Positions 34,152-43,605 of a stretch of 64,000 nucleotides of DNA are shown piece by piece; position 1 is the first letter of the stretch; each line of letters starts with the position of its first letter. This DNA is from a virus, in IMG/VR virus record IMGVR_UViG_3300028800_000061, positions 62,001 to 126,000 of that record; one strand, written 5' to 3'. The notes under the pieces were generated by a model. That model searched no databases. It was given only the letters and a program-made list of their open reading frames with translations, and was not told where the DNA came from. A program made the translations under genes and the position numbers.

Positions 34152-34187
34152 GCGAAAGCCCCAGCCCGGAAAGGCCAGGGCTTTCGC
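34152..34187. terminator. Hairpin after the tape measure gene
   Basis: A 10-bp perfect stem GCGAAAGCCC/GGGCTTTCGC, just downstream of the tape measure stop on the minus strand. No T-run; probably a partial terminator or mRNA stability element within the late operon. Confidence 0.5.
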
Positions 34188-34199
34188 TGTTCGTGGCGG

Positions 34200-37100
34200 C
34201 TATTTGGTTGCGAGCGTGAGACCGTTAGTACCGTTCCTGCGGTTGTAACGCAGGGTGTACTTCTGGTCAGTAGCCTGAAGATTGCTGCCGGTCGGCCATT
34301 GCATCTTCAACGTCAAATTCAGTGTCTGCTGGGAAGATGTGACACCGAACCCGCCCGCTCCTTGCGATGCGGCCAGGGCCACGCCTGTGGCCGGGTGCAC
34401 AGTCCCAGGTGCAGTTGCGCTGCTGAGCGCCCTCATGGCAGCAGTCACATGCGGCAGCCCGGCGATGATTCCTTGCGCGAGTCCTTGTGACACCATCATC
34501 CCGTGCTGGTACATCACCGTCGATGGCGACTTGATCCCCAGATCTTTCTTGATCTGGCTGACCATGCCTTTAGCGATCTTCGTCATTTCCTTCGTGATCG
34601 CTTTTTCTTGCGCTTCCAGCCCGGATAGGAAACCCTTCCCGGCCTGGGCGCCCGAGTCATACATGGCGTTAGCGGCGGTTTGCCCAAGCGACTTAGACGC
34701 CGAAGTGATACCAGACTCGGCTTTGTTGATCGCCTTAATGTTCCCCGGGACCTGCAATAGCGCCTTCGCGATGGCCAGGCCCTGCACGGGCCCGGCCTGG
34801 ATGATCTGGTTGATGTAATCCTTGTTCAGCCCCAGTTTCGACAGTTGGCCGATCGCCGACTTGAACTGGTTTATCTGGGACAGGTCGGCCTGCAAGTTGG
34901 CCAGAATGTTCTGCGAGGTGATCGGCCCGCTACCCGCTGCCGACACGAGATCAAACGTGCCAGCGACGCTACTGGCCGTGTTCGTGGCGAACGTTTTCGC
35001 CTTGGAAATCGTTGACATGATCGCGGATCGTTTGGTGGCGAGGGCTTGCAGTTTGTTGTTGTCAGCCTCGATCCACTTGGTTACGTTGCTCTCCGTCTGA
35101 GAGGAGATATCGCCCGCGTCAAACGCTTCCTTGATGTAGGTGACCAGTTTCCCGGCTGCCGATTTGACTTTCGACGCAGTTCCCTCAAGTCCCGCGACTA
35201 TGCCGTTGCCGATTTCAACCGCAATGTTCTGCATGACCTTCGACGGTGAGCTGATCCCGAGCACGCTCTTGATTGACGATATGGCCGCGCTGCCGATACT
35301 GCCTGCCGCGTCACGTACGGCCCCGAGGGACGCGGTGATTCCGTGAACGAAACCCATGATCAGGTTCTTGGCCAGGTCGTACAGCAACGTGACCGCACCG
35401 TTGAAAATGGTCCGCATCACGTTGAGGATGCCGTGGATCTCATCCGAGGTCAGTTTTTTCAGGTCGGTCCACGCTTTCGCCCAGTGCCCGGTGATGATGT
35501 CCAGGAACAGTGCGATGGCGTCGCGGATTATGGCCAGCTCGGCGCGGATTAGCGCGGCGACAGTATCCCAGACTAGTTTAACCGTGTCGCGTATCAGGCC
35601 CCACGCGATAGTCCATGCGGCTTTAATCACTGCCAGGTCGATTTTGATCGTCGCGATTATCTCGGCGAGATACGTCTTGACGATGAAACTTACAACCGCC
35701 CAGACGACCCGTGCGACCTCTTCGATTTCCTTGTGGTTCTGCTCCCACCACACCCTGAATGCTGCAATCTGCTGCTTCACAAACACAAGCGGGCCGTGAA
35801 CGAACCAGTCGATCACGGCACCCGCGGCGCGCATCGCCACCGCCCAGGCGGATTTGAAAGCGTTCGCGACATCATGAACGATGTCACGGACCAGTTTGCT
35901 GTGCTCATACAGTTCGTACAGGCCAAGCGCGAGTGCGCCGATCGCAATGATCGCGACACCGACGGGGTTAGCTGAGAGAACTGCGCCAAGGCCCTCCACC
36001 GAGGCGGTGACCAGCTCCACCCCCACCGCGATAGCGATAACCGCCCCAGCGAACGCCGCCATCTTCTCGTGGTGGGAAATGAACTCCATGAACTTGTCAA
36101 CCGCCCGCACGACTTTGGTGAAGATGGGCAGCAGTTTCGTCCCGAAAGTGATGACCAGGTTCTCGACATCGGCGAGGAACTGAGTCCAGGCGAAGTGCGC
36201 TGTCTTCTCCGTCTCAGACCACGACTTGCCGTATCCTGATACCGCCTTGCCTATGCCTTCGTACTTGGTTCTGATGTTGTCCAGATTCGACATCAGGGAC
36301 AGCATGGCTTTGTCGGACCGGCCGCCGCCGAACAGTTTCGCCATGACCTGCGAGGCCTGGGCTGCTGACAGCCCGGACGCTTTGAAGGCTTTCTCCATGT
36401 CCGACAACGCGATGTAGATGCCGTCAGGTTTCCGCAGATCCGTGGCGATCTTGTTGACTGTCAGCCCGTAGGAATTCATCACATCGGCCAGCGACTTGTT
36501 TTTCAACGTGATATTGTCGGTCGCCAGTCCAAGTGACCGCAGGAACGTGTTCGCCTCCTTCGACCCTGATGTGACCATGGAAAGCCCCATGGTCAACCGG
36601 GTTGAAGCTGTCTCCGCAGTGTTACCCCGGTCAGTCAGGTACGCCAAGGCCGCACCCATTGACCGGATCGAAATGCCCATGGCCGCGGCGGTAGGCGCCC
36701 AGTTCTTAATTGACTGGTTAAAGTTCTGGAAGCGCATGTCGCCCTGGCCGACGATCGCGTTCAGCAACCCGGCGGTCTTGGCGGCGTCACTGGTGTTCAG
36801 GTTGAACGCCTTCATCACCGATGACAGGGCGTACGTTGTGTCTTCCAGATCGGCGCCGTGGATCTGCGCGAGCTTGGCCGAGTTGGCGACAGTCGCAAGC
36901 GAGTTACTCAGACTCAGGCCAGCGCTAATTGGGTGGTAGAGAGCCGTCGCGATGGCTGTGCCAGATTCCCCAGTCTGGTATCCGATCTGGAGGATCTTCT
37001 GGGACAGTGCGGCCATGCTTATACCGGTCAAGTGCGCGGCGGTGTACAACTGGGTGACGGCAGCCTGAAACTTCATCGCTTTGTCGATGGAGTAACCCAC

Positions 37101-37889
37101 GGCGACTGCGACTCCGGCGATGGCCAGCTTCGTTGCTGAGCCGAGTCCGGCCATCGCGCCGGCGTTCCGCTCGTTCGCGGCCGCTTCCTCGTTGGCCATA
37201 TCCCGTGTCAGCCGCTCGTCCGCTGCCAGGGTCTGCTGAGCTTTCGCCGAGGTCGCCGCAGCCCGGGCGGACGCTATGTGGGCATCCCGGAGTGCCGCTT
37301 GCACCTCGAGGGCGCTCTTGGCCATGTCCGCTTCGAGCGCCTCAGCTTCAGCGAGCTTGGATTCGGCGGCCGCCGCTTCAGCCGCCGACGCAGCCAGCGC
37401 TCTCTGCTCCTCCGCTGCTGCTGCGGCGGCGGCGCCGGCCCGCTCAGCTCCGGCAGCCGCCTCAGTTGTCGCCTCGCCGGCGGCCTGCGCACCGGCGGCG
37501 AGGCGCGCTTCCGCTGCGGCAGCCTCGGATGCGGCGTCGATTGCGCGGGCGAGCCCATCCACCAGCAGCCACTCGGCTGAGGTGAGATCTGTTTCGGCGG
37601 CGACGGTTTGCATGGCCGCGGTGGACAGTTCCTCTTGCGCCGCGGCCTGCTCGGTCGCGGCTGCTGTCGCAGCCTCGGATGCTGCGGTAGTGTCGGCGGC
37701 GCCGGTTGCGATCCCGCCCGCGCTGACCGCACCAGCGGTTGCCTCGGTTGATGCGCGAGCCAGATCTTGCACCTCAGCGATTGAGGCCATCAGCCGCTCG
37801 TTGCTGGCGATCATCTCGTCGATGCCCGCAACCCATTTACTGGCATCCGCGACAAACTCTTCGATCGCTGGTGGCAGCAGTTCAGACAC
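34200..37889 (-). CDS. Tail tape measure protein
   Basis: A 1229-aa protein: a long Ala/Glu-rich coiled-coil N-terminus (about 1-230), a TP901-like tape-measure domain (about 250-600), several hydrophobic segments in the middle (about 605-760), and a helical C-terminus. It sets tail length and helps DNA entry. It starts at GTG 37889, directly after the gp10-like gene, and follows the tail-assembly chaperones by two genes' distance, as in most siphoviruses. Confidence 0.9.
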   Translation of the reverse strand: MSELLPPAIEEFVADASKWVAGIDEMIASNERLMASIAEVQDLARASTEATAGAVSAGGIATGAADTTAASEAATAAATEQAAAQEELSTAAMQTVAAETDLTSAEWLLVDGLARAIDAASEAAAAEARLAAGAQAAGEATTEAAAGAERAGAAAAAAAEEQRALAASAAEAAAAESKLAEAEALEADMAKSALEVQAALRDAHIASARAAATSAKAQQTLAADERLTRDMANEEAAANERNAGAMAGLGSATKLAIAGVAVAVGYSIDKAMKFQAAVTQLYTAAHLTGISMAALSQKILQIGYQTGESGTAIATALYHPISAGLSLSNSLATVANSAKLAQIHGADLEDTTYALSSVMKAFNLNTSDAAKTAGLLNAIVGQGDMRFQNFNQSIKNWAPTAAAMGISIRSMGAALAYLTDRGNTAETASTRLTMGLSMVTSGSKEANTFLRSLGLATDNITLKNKSLADVMNSYGLTVNKIATDLRKPDGIYIALSDMEKAFKASGLSAAQASQVMAKLFGGGRSDKAMLSLMSNLDNIRTKYEGIGKAVSGYGKSWSETEKTAHFAWTQFLADVENLVITFGTKLLPIFTKVVRAVDKFMEFISHHEKMAAFAGAVIAIAVGVELVTASVEGLGAVLSANPVGVAIIAIGALALGLYELYEHSKLVRDIVHDVANAFKSAWAVAMRAAGAVIDWFVHGPLVFVKQQIAAFRVWWEQNHKEIEEVARVVWAVVSFIVKTYLAEIIATIKIDLAVIKAAWTIAWGLIRDTVKLVWDTVAALIRAELAIIRDAIALFLDIITGHWAKAWTDLKKLTSDEIHGILNVMRTIFNGAVTLLYDLAKNLIMGFVHGITASLGAVRDAAGSIGSAAISSIKSVLGISSPSKVMQNIAVEIGNGIVAGLEGTASKVKSAAGKLVTYIKEAFDAGDISSQTESNVTKWIEADNNKLQALATKRSAIMSTISKAKTFATNTASSVAGTFDLVSAAGSGPITSQNILANLQADLSQINQFKSAIGQLSKLGLNKDYINQIIQAGPVQGLAIAKALLQVPGNIKAINKAESGITSASKSLGQTAANAMYDSGAQAGKGFLSGLEAQEKAITKEMTKIAKGMVSQIKKDLGIKSPSTVMYQHGMMVSQGLAQGIIAGLPHVTAAMRALSSATAPGTVHPATGVALAASQGAGGFGVTSSQQTLNLTLKMQWPTGSNLQATDQKYTLRYNRRNGTNGLTLATK

Positions 37890-37892
37890 GGT

Positions 37893-38327
37893 TCACGGCC
37901 TGATCACGACAGATTTGAACCGGCTCCGGGCGGTTCGGCTCAGAGCGCCGGAGGCTTCGATCCGTTCCTTGGCCGGCCGGAGATATGGCCGCGCGGGCAG
38001 CGTTGAGCCGCGGCCCGCGGTCCCTCCCAGTTCCTGTATCCGCGCGTAGGGGACAGTGCCGCCGACAGCTACCGACGACCGCGCGCCACCTGCGGGGCCC
38101 TGCTTGATGGTGATCGAGGCGCGCAAGTTCCCGCTGATCCGCGCGGGCGGCTCACCAGGCGGCGACGGCGTCGGCGTGTGAGGTGCGTGCGACCGGCGGG
38201 ACAACTCGTCCCGCTGCACCTCGGAAACCATCAGGGATGCCATGGCGAGCGCGGCCGCACGCGCCCCCCAGGGTGCCCGGTCGCGTATCCTCTGCAGTTT
38301 CTCGTTGATCTCGCGGATGCTTGCCAC
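37893..38327 (-). CDS. HK97 gp10-like tail protein
   Basis: A 144-aa basic protein. AISGNLRASI-type text (PPARISGNLRASITIKQGP) and PYARIQELGG...PARPYLRPA are the hallmarks of HK97 gp10-like/virion morphogenesis proteins, which close the head-tail joint or tail terminus. Its location between the chaperones and tape measure is unusual but seen in some phages. GTG 38327. Confidence 0.7.
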   Translation of the reverse strand: MASIREINEKLQRIRDRAPWGARAAALAMASLMVSEVQRDELSRRSHAPHTPTPSPPGEPPARISGNLRASITIKQGPAGGARSSVAVGGTVPYARIQELGGTAGRGSTLPARPYLRPAKERIEASGALSRTARSRFKSVVIRP

Positions 38328-38349
38328 ACCAGGTCACCCGCTTCCTGGC

Positions 38350-38894
38350 TCATTTCGGGTTGGACATGATCTGGGTGGCGTAATCGCGGGCCTCAGCGAT
38401 TACCGGTGCGACAGTCGCCCAATCGGACGGGAGTGCGTCTACTTGCTCGGGAGTCCACCCGTATCGCTCGGCGAACCAGGACCACTCGATGTACTCGTCA
38501 GGGAGCGGGCAGGCGGCGCCGGGTCGCCTGAGGAAGTAGTCGGCAAGACGCTGCCTGAGATGGTCTGGGGTTTTGGGCCGTTCAGCACCCGGTCGTAGAC
38601 CGGACGGACCGCCTGGTACAAGGCGTCCTGATCGTCCATGGAGAGGTTGTTCAGGATCGCGTCACCGTCAACCGCTTGCCCTGGCAGCGGCTGCGCCAGC
38701 GTCCAGCCGATGATCATGCGTTTCAGCAGGGCATACATGATGCGGTCTTCGAGTTCGGCGGTGAATACCCGCGACTCGTCCCCGTTGATGGTGATGGAGA
38801 TCGCGCCGCGGGCAGCTCGCCGGTCTCCTCCGTTGGGCTCGTCACGCAGATCGGCGTGATTGCCGGCGGACAGTTGCACGCGCAAACCAGTCAC
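38350..38894 (-). CDS. Tail assembly chaperone, -1 frameshift form
   Basis: Joining 38894-38571 with 38571-38350 in the -1 frame gives 181 aa. After the slip the text becomes protein-like: TPDHLRQRLADYFLRRPGA, then DEYIEWSWFAERYGWTPEQV. That is typical of the second chaperone domain. Most siphoviruses make such a GT-like fusion in a fixed ratio to wrap the tape measure. Confidence 0.8.
38439..38894 (-). CDS. Tail assembly chaperone, short form
   Basis: A 151-aa acidic protein (G-like). It is translated from GTG 38894 to the TAG-type end at 38439 when the ribosome does not slip. N-terminal residues include an alpha/beta part (AISITINGDESRVFTAELED) and helices. It lies between the tail tube and tape measure genes, the conserved chaperone position. 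Past residue 108 its sequence is Pro/Ser/Thr-rich and looks like read-through of a non-coding frame, as expected at a frameshift site. Confidence 0.75.
   Translation of the reverse strand: MTGLRVQLSAGNHADLRDEPNGGDRRAARGAISITINGDESRVFTAELEDRIMYALLKRMIIGWTLAQPLPGQAVDGDAILNNLSMDDQDALYQAVRPVYDRVLNGPKPQTISGSVLPTTSSGDPAPPARSLTSTSSGPGSPSDTGGLPSK
38571..38577 (-). promoter_or_regulatory. Slippery heptamer C CCA AAA in the chaperone gene
   Basis: In the zero frame the codons are GGC CCA AAA, giving X XXY YYZ. Slipping back one base reads CCC AAA and enters the downstream chaperone frame. The -1 site is at the point where the zero frame loses coding quality. Confidence 0.8.
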
Positions 38895-38948
38895 AGTCCT
38901 TTCAGGCAGGTAGCTGAATACAGCAGATGGTTTGTTGAAGGCAGCCGG

Positions 38949-40196
38949 TCAGTAGTTGACGACCGCGTTTGTGACCTGCACGACCGCCGGTGAGTACCCG
39001 CCTGATGGGCCAGCGTTAGTGGTGTTAGCCACTGCCTGGACCGTCATGTTGTACCCGAAGGTCGTTTTCGAGTCCTCGATCTGGCCTGTGTCATACGCGG
39101 CGACTTGCGCGCTGATAACCACCTGGACCAGGTTCGCGCCGACCAGGCCGTTGGTTGTCGTGATGGCCAGTGTCGGCTGAGTGTTGTTCAGGTACTCAAG
39201 GAACGGCGACTCGTCAATAGCCGGGTCGTACATGAGCGAGAATGTCGCATCAAGCTCACCGCGTGGGATGGCGAACGGTGTCTGCTGCCCGGCGTTAGTG
39301 AACTTCGGGTCAACTTTCCGGATGAACGTTGATTTCCATTCCATGATGTTGTTCACCGGGGAGCCGCCGACACTGATTGTTGTCTGCCAGTCCGCGTACG
39401 GCTTCACGGTCGAAATAGTCGCAGTCGGGGGCGCCCCGGCCACCGCTGACGAGAACGATGTGGCTTTCCCGTCCCACATCAGCAGCGCTGTTGCGGTACC
39501 TGTGAATGACACTTCCGAGAAGCACGTGTACGCGTAAGCCCGTGCGCCCACTGATGCGGTGACCCCGGTGTAATCGGTGAACGTGTGCGTCGGTGGCTGC
39601 GCCGTCGACCAGCCACCTGCACCGAGCCCGTTGTTCAGCAGGGAGAAGTTGTGCACGTAGGTGGTGACCGCGCTGTACGGGGTGACCGCCGCTCCGGACA
39701 GGTGGTTCTGGTACAGGGGGCTGCTCAGCGTCACCGTGGTGGACACCACGTTGGTGACAGTCCGCACCTCCTCTGCGGTGGTCCCGAGGGCGCCGACCGC
39801 GATAGTGGTGCCGTTACTGATGCCAGTCGCCGACGTCACGGAGATGGTGGCCGCGCCGGCTGTGTAGCCGGAGGCGAGAGTGGTAGGGGTGGCGGAGGTG
39901 CCGTTAACAGCCTGCCAGTAATCCCCGAAAATGTTGACCAGTGGGTACCCGACACCGTCACCGAAAACCGGGGCTTCCATTTCGAGATCACCGATCTCAA
40001 CGCCCTGGATCAGGTTGTACAGCCCGGCCATGGCGTTCCGCCATGCGGTGTCTTTCAGGTAGGTGATGTTGTCTTTGGGTGTGAATTTGGTCAACGGCAT
40101 GGTTGCCGTGGGATCGACTGCGGTTCCCGGGGTGACCTCTTTCGCCACGCCGATAAACCTTCTGGTAACCGGGAAGACAGCACTTGCGGTGCTCAT
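38949..40196 (-). CDS. Major tail tube protein
   Basis: A 415-aa beta-rich protein (RRFIGVAKEVTPGTAVDPTA, KYADWQ-like middle) with an Ig-like insert around residues 105-190 (TSATGISNGTTIAVGALGTT). It directly precedes the chaperones, the standard position of the tail tube gene. Many copies polymerise to form the tube. ATG 40196 overlaps the upstream stop. Confidence 0.85.
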   Translation of the reverse strand: MSTASAVFPVTRRFIGVAKEVTPGTAVDPTATMPLTKFTPKDNITYLKDTAWRNAMAGLYNLIQGVEIGDLEMEAPVFGDGVGYPLVNIFGDYWQAVNGTSATPTTLASGYTAGAATISVTSATGISNGTTIAVGALGTTAEEVRTVTNVVSTTVTLSSPLYQNHLSGAAVTPYSAVTTYVHNFSLLNNGLGAGGWSTAQPPTHTFTDYTGVTASVGARAYAYTCFSEVSFTGTATALLMWDGKATSFSSAVAGAPPTATISTVKPYADWQTTISVGGSPVNNIMEWKSTFIRKVDPKFTNAGQQTPFAIPRGELDATFSLMYDPAIDESPFLEYLNNTQPTLAITTTNGLVGANLVQVVISAQVAAYDTGQIEDSKTTFGYNMTVQAVANTTNAGPSGGYSPAVVQVTNAVVNY

Positions 40197-40447
40197 GCCT
40201 GCGCCCCCTTCTTAGTGCGCGCCGTGGAAACGGCTGGCTCGGGGGCATGCTCGACAGGATCAGGGTCGGTTTCTGGATCTGGTGACCACCGGCCGTCAGC
40301 TGGCGGCACCGGCAATTCCTCGTTACCGGGAGCGGGTGCTATCTCGTACGCGTGGCCAGGTGACGCTTCCAACGGCCTCCCGGCGCCGGCATCCATGTAT
40401 TGCGTGTAAAACAAGTCAGTCGTGCCGAGGTACGGGTAACGCGCCAC
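40193..40447 (-). CDS. Hypothetical small neck-region protein, 84 aa
   Basis: The first 25 residues are ordered-looking; the rest is Pro/Glu/Ala-rich. GTG 40447 has the GGAGGCGTGTGG context. Between tail tube and tail terminator genes, so probably a minor connector or chaperone. Not recognised. Confidence 0.55.
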   Translation of the reverse strand: MARYPYLGTTDLFYTQYMDAGAGRPLEASPGHAYEIAPAPGNEELPVPPADGRWSPDPETDPDPVEHAPEPAVSTARTKKGAQA

Positions 40448-40468
40448 ACGCCTCCGGGTGGATGAAAG

Positions 40469-40990
40469 TCAGGACTGGAAATACTCAATGACGTTGATTG
40501 TGAGCCGGGCGTCGTACCGCAAGTACGCCTGATCGGCCAGGGTGTGCAGAACAGCGAACTCGTAACTCATTTCCTCGCCGATGCCGAGCAGCAGGGAGGA
40601 AATGACTCCGGTAACCGGATCGGTGATCAGCACCTCATCCGTGGATGGGCGCAGTGCGGCCATCACCGCATCCACAACAGCGGGGAAATTTGTGTCCGCT
40701 TGCGGATCGTCAGCAGCACCAACCCAGGCCAGGTACAGGTCAACTTTGTGGGTGATCTGCTTCCACCCGGGCGCGATCACGTTCGGGCCACCTGCCCGCG
40801 GTGGGGTCAGCCGTGTTTCCTCACCAGATCCGGGCCACAGGTACGCCTTCGGTGCGTCCAGGTCACCCGGATCCGGTGGCGTGATCACGCACTCAAGTGC
40901 GCCCTGCTGGCCAGGTTCGGCTGGCAGCGGCAAGCCGTTCAGCAGGCCGGTCAAATAGGTTTGGACGGAGTTCACCGGCACAGGCACCAC
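40469..40990 (-). CDS. Tail terminator / tail completion protein
   Basis: A 173-aa alpha/beta protein. LTGLLNGLPLP, then KQITHKVDLYLAWVG and ADQAYLRYDARLTINV are typical of siphovirus tail terminators (gpU-like), a ring at the tail's head-proximal end. Position upstream of the tail tube agrees. Confidence 0.7.
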   Translation of the reverse strand: MVPVPVNSVQTYLTGLLNGLPLPAEPGQQGALECVITPPDPGDLDAPKAYLWPGSGEETRLTPPRAGGPNVIAPGWKQITHKVDLYLAWVGAADDPQADTNFPAVVDAVMAALRPSTDEVLITDPVTGVISSLLLGIGEEMSYEFAVLHTLADQAYLRYDARLTINVIEYFQS

Positions 40991-41012
40991 CCCCTGCCGG
41001 GCGACCTCGCGC

Positions 41013-41972
41013 TCAGATGACCCGCCGGTACGGCTGGACCAGCGCCTGAGCTTCTTTCATGTACCAGCCAGGCGTGTTCACCGAACTGTCCCCGTGACCC
41101 GGTACGGCCTGGATGGTGGTGGCCGTCGCCCCGCGCACCAGGGCCTGGGAGACAGCGAACAGGATGGCCGCTTGGATGACGGACTGCGGCAGGGTGGTGG
41201 CCATCACCCCCACCGGGTGCTTGTAGGCCAGCGGTGAGGACAGGGTGAGCAGGCCGGGCCCGGACAGTGCGGTCGCGTTGGTGACGGTGAACGTCTCCTG
41301 CGCGCCGGGGTCGTGCAAGGTGCCGGTGGCGCCGGAGACCATCCCCGGCGGCGGTCCCCACCCAGTGCAGTCGTCCACTTGAAGGGTGACGTCATCCTCT
41401 GCGGCTGCAGCGGCAAGTGACCCGTGCGGCCACCCGTTGATGTAGGTGGTTTCGACTTGGTAGCCGCTCCGGCCGCCCCACCACCACGACGCGTACCCGG
41501 GTGCGAGAAGGACCGCCGAGCCGCCATCACCGGAACCGCCAGGGCTGGTGGTGCCGTACACCCCGATGACCGGTTTCTCGATCTTGTAACCGGTCGCGGG
41601 GATCGGGTTCCACTCGGCCGGGAATGTGACCGTCGCGGCTACCCGGCCGGAGAGCACCGCGGTTACCGGCGAGCGGGACAGCAGCAACCGTGCGATCCCG
41701 GGCCCGAACATCTGGAATCGCAGATCTCCTGGCCCGAACAAGGTCTCGGTGTCCACCGTTGCGCGCAGCGGCTGGTTGCAGAACCCGTCGATCATCGAGG
41801 TAGCCCGGCGGCACAAGTTCAACTGCTCATCGAATTGCTGCTGCTCGGTCGGCCTCGATCCGGCCCCCACGGTGTTCCACACCACACCTGTAGGGGCGGC
41901 GATCAGCATCGCCGGCAGTACGTACGGGGTGCCCGGGCTGGCTGGGACACCGGCCGGGTTGTACTCATTCAC
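41013..41972 (-). CDS. Head-tail connector protein
   Basis: A 319-aa protein: a helical adaptor-like N-terminus (EQLNLCRRATSMIDGFCNQ, as in gp15-like connectors) with a beta-rich domain inserted (about 95-240) and helices at the end (QAAILFAVSQALVRGATAT). It is in the usual place between capsid and tail genes. GTG 41972 overlaps the previous gene; longer frames upstream are shadows. Confidence 0.65.
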   Translation of the reverse strand: MNEYNPAGVPASPGTPYVLPAMLIAAPTGVVWNTVGAGSRPTEQQQFDEQLNLCRRATSMIDGFCNQPLRATVDTETLFGPGDLRFQMFGPGIARLLLSRSPVTAVLSGRVAATVTFPAEWNPIPATGYKIEKPVIGVYGTTSPGGSGDGGSAVLLAPGYASWWWGGRSGYQVETTYINGWPHGSLAAAAAEDDVTLQVDDCTGWGPPPGMVSGATGTLHDPGAQETFTVTNATALSGPGLLTLSSPLAYKHPVGVMATTLPQSVIQAAILFAVSQALVRGATATTIQAVPGHGDSSVNTPGWYMKEAQALVQPYRRVI

Positions 41973-42303
41973 CGCGGGCCACAGCCAGGTCCTCGGCTGG
42001 CAGCACGAGGATCTTGAATCCCAGGCCCTGATGTTCGGCAATCTCAGTGGCCCGCTGCTGGTATTCCTGCACTTGCGCCGGGGTGCAATCCGGGGAAATC
42101 CGGACGATCAGCGTTTCGCCAGGAGCGACTACGGTGACGCACTCGCGCAGCAGATCCCGCATCTCATCTGGGGTCAGGGATGACACTGGCGGGAGCACCA
42201 TGAGCCGGTGCCTGTCCTGGGAAGCCATCTGCTCCTGAAACCGGTCACGCCACTCCTCTAGCTGCGGCTGAGTGAGCCGGGCGCCGTCATCCCAACTGTC
42301 CAT
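41965..42303 (-). CDS. Hypothetical protein, 112 aa
   Basis: Helical acidic protein (QPQLEEWRDRFQEQM; TPAQVQEYQQRATEIAEHQG). ATG 42303; the stop lies within the start of the connector gene. Not recognised; perhaps a structural accessory protein. Confidence 0.6.
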   Translation of the reverse strand: MDSWDDGARLTQPQLEEWRDRFQEQMASQDRHRLMVLPPVSSLTPDEMRDLLRECVTVVAPGETLIVRISPDCTPAQVQEYQQRATEIAEHQGLGFKILVLPAEDLAVARGE

Positions 42304-42308
42304 CCTTG

Positions 42309-42500
42309 TCACCGCCCTTGCTTGTGCTGGTCGCGGACGCATTTCGTGCACACCCATCCACCGGTGTCCGGGTCGCTGATCGCATGCTTGAGGCACACCA
42401 GGTCGCCGCACTCGCGGCAGTTGATGGATGCGTCGGATGGGTGGCGTTTAGGGCCGCCGCAGCGGGCACAGTGCGGCCGGCCGTGGCGGCGGGCTCTCAC
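42309..42500 (-). CDS. Small zinc-ribbon protein, 63 aa
   Basis: CARCGG...CRECGDLVC.KH...CTKC: two or three zinc-binding pairs in a 63-aa protein from GTG 42500. Overlaps the upstream gene end. Zinc ribbons of this kind may be decoration or regulatory proteins in late operons. Confidence 0.6.
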   Translation of the reverse strand: MRARRHGRPHCARCGGPKRHPSDASINCRECGDLVCLKHAISDPDTGGWVCTKCVRDQHKQGR

Positions 42501-42504
42501 CCGG

Positions 42505-43044
42505 TCAGAGCGGGCGGGACCGCGGCCGGCCCGGCTTACGCGCTGGCGCAGCCACAGCAGGCGCTGTTCCGGCCGGCTTGTCCTCTGCCACAGGCGTCTC
42601 GGACGGCCCGGACAAGGCCTTGAGCAGTTCGGCGCGCTCGCTGGCTGGCAGTGCTGCCAGTTGCGCCGCAATAGTGGATGCGGACAGCACAGGCGCCTCC
42701 ACTTGCTTCGGGGCCTGAACCATCTCGGCGAGCTTCGTGGAGAAGGTCCGCATGGCGGCCTTCTGCATCAGCTGGCCCTCCCGCTCAGCGATCTCCACTT
42801 CGGAATGCTCATCGGGAGTGAGCGGAACACCGGCCGGGGTGGCAGCCCATCCGTACGCGCCGCCGATCAGGATCGGCACGCAGGCTGGGCACCGGACCAC
42901 AGGGTGCCCGGTGTCGTCGATGGACACGGTGTGGCTGTCACCGCACCCACCGCGGTCTGGTGGCACGTTGACGGTGCCCGGGCCGACCCGCCCGTCCGGT
43001 GTGGGCGCCAGGTCGGACATCCCGTACGCGATGGTGCTGGTCAT
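42505..43044 (-). CDS. Hypothetical late protein, 179 aa
   Basis: N-terminal half has CGD and CPAC Cys pairs; the C-terminal half is a Glu/Ala/Lys-rich helix and tail (EIAEREGQLMQKAAMRTF; ALPASERAELLKALSG). ATG 43044 follows GAGGAGA. Part of the head gene cluster; not recognised. Confidence 0.6.
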   Translation of the reverse strand: MTSTIAYGMSDLAPTPDGRVGPGTVNVPPDRGGCGDSHTVSIDDTGHPVVRCPACVPILIGGAYGWAATPAGVPLTPDEHSEVEIAEREGQLMQKAAMRTFSTKLAEMVQAPKQVEAPVLSASTIAAQLAALPASERAELLKALSGPSETPVAEDKPAGTAPAVAAPARKPGRPRSRPL

Positions 43045-43322
43045 GTGTTCTCCTCGGTTGTTTCCGCCCCGCAGCGGGGGCACAGGAATGACCAGGCGTT
43101 CCATGTGCGCTTGCAGGGGATGCAGCGGCGGCCGCGCCTGGTGCCGAAAGCGAATTGGGGCCCGCCGCGCATCACGCCGGACTGGCCGTACCAGGACCGG
43201 TTGATGTACCGGGCGTCTTTCTCAGACACCTCGACTTGGCCGCCGGACCGGTCGGCGTCGTACTTGATGCCGTTGGCCATGTCGAGGCCTTTGCATCCGG
43301 TGGGCAGTTGCACAGTGGGCAC
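43041..43322 (-). CDS. Zinc-ribbon protein, 93 aa
   Basis: RRCIPCKRTWNAWSFLCPRCG holds a CxxC...CxxC zinc ribbon near the C-terminus. GTG 43322. In the capsid gene cluster; role unknown. Confidence 0.6.
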   Translation of the reverse strand: MPTVQLPTGCKGLDMANGIKYDADRSGGQVEVSEKDARYINRSWYGQSGVMRGGPQFAFGTRRGRRCIPCKRTWNAWSFLCPRCGAETTEENT

Positions 43323-43325
43323 AGG

Positions 43326-43604
43326 TCACGCACCTGTCTGCAGCACGGATACGGCTGCGGTGCTGGATGCGGCGATCGCGTAAATCTGATCGCCGGAGAA
43401 CAGGTAGCCGGAGAATGTGCCGTTTGCGGCAACGGCGGCACCGTTGGATGCGGTGACTCCGGGTCCGCCCAGGTACACGACGATCGACCCGGAGCCGTTG
43501 GCGAAGTAGAACCAGCCCACAGGCCCGGGGGTCTGTGAGACCGGCGCCGCCGCTACCAGCACCGCGGTGCTGGCTCCGGCTGTGTACTGGGCGGACCCGG
43601 CCAT
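43326..43604 (-). CDS. Small beta-rich capsid-associated protein
   Basis: A 92-aa beta-rich protein (VGWFYFANGSGSIVVYLGG). Directly follows another beta-rich gene after the major capsid. Capsid decoration or head fibre is plausible by position. Confidence 0.6.
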   Translation of the reverse strand: MAGSAQYTAGASTAVLVAAAPVSQTPGPVGWFYFANGSGSIVVYLGGPGVTASNGAAVAANGTFSGYLFSGDQIYAIAASSTAAVSVLQTGA

Positions 43605-43605
43605 G

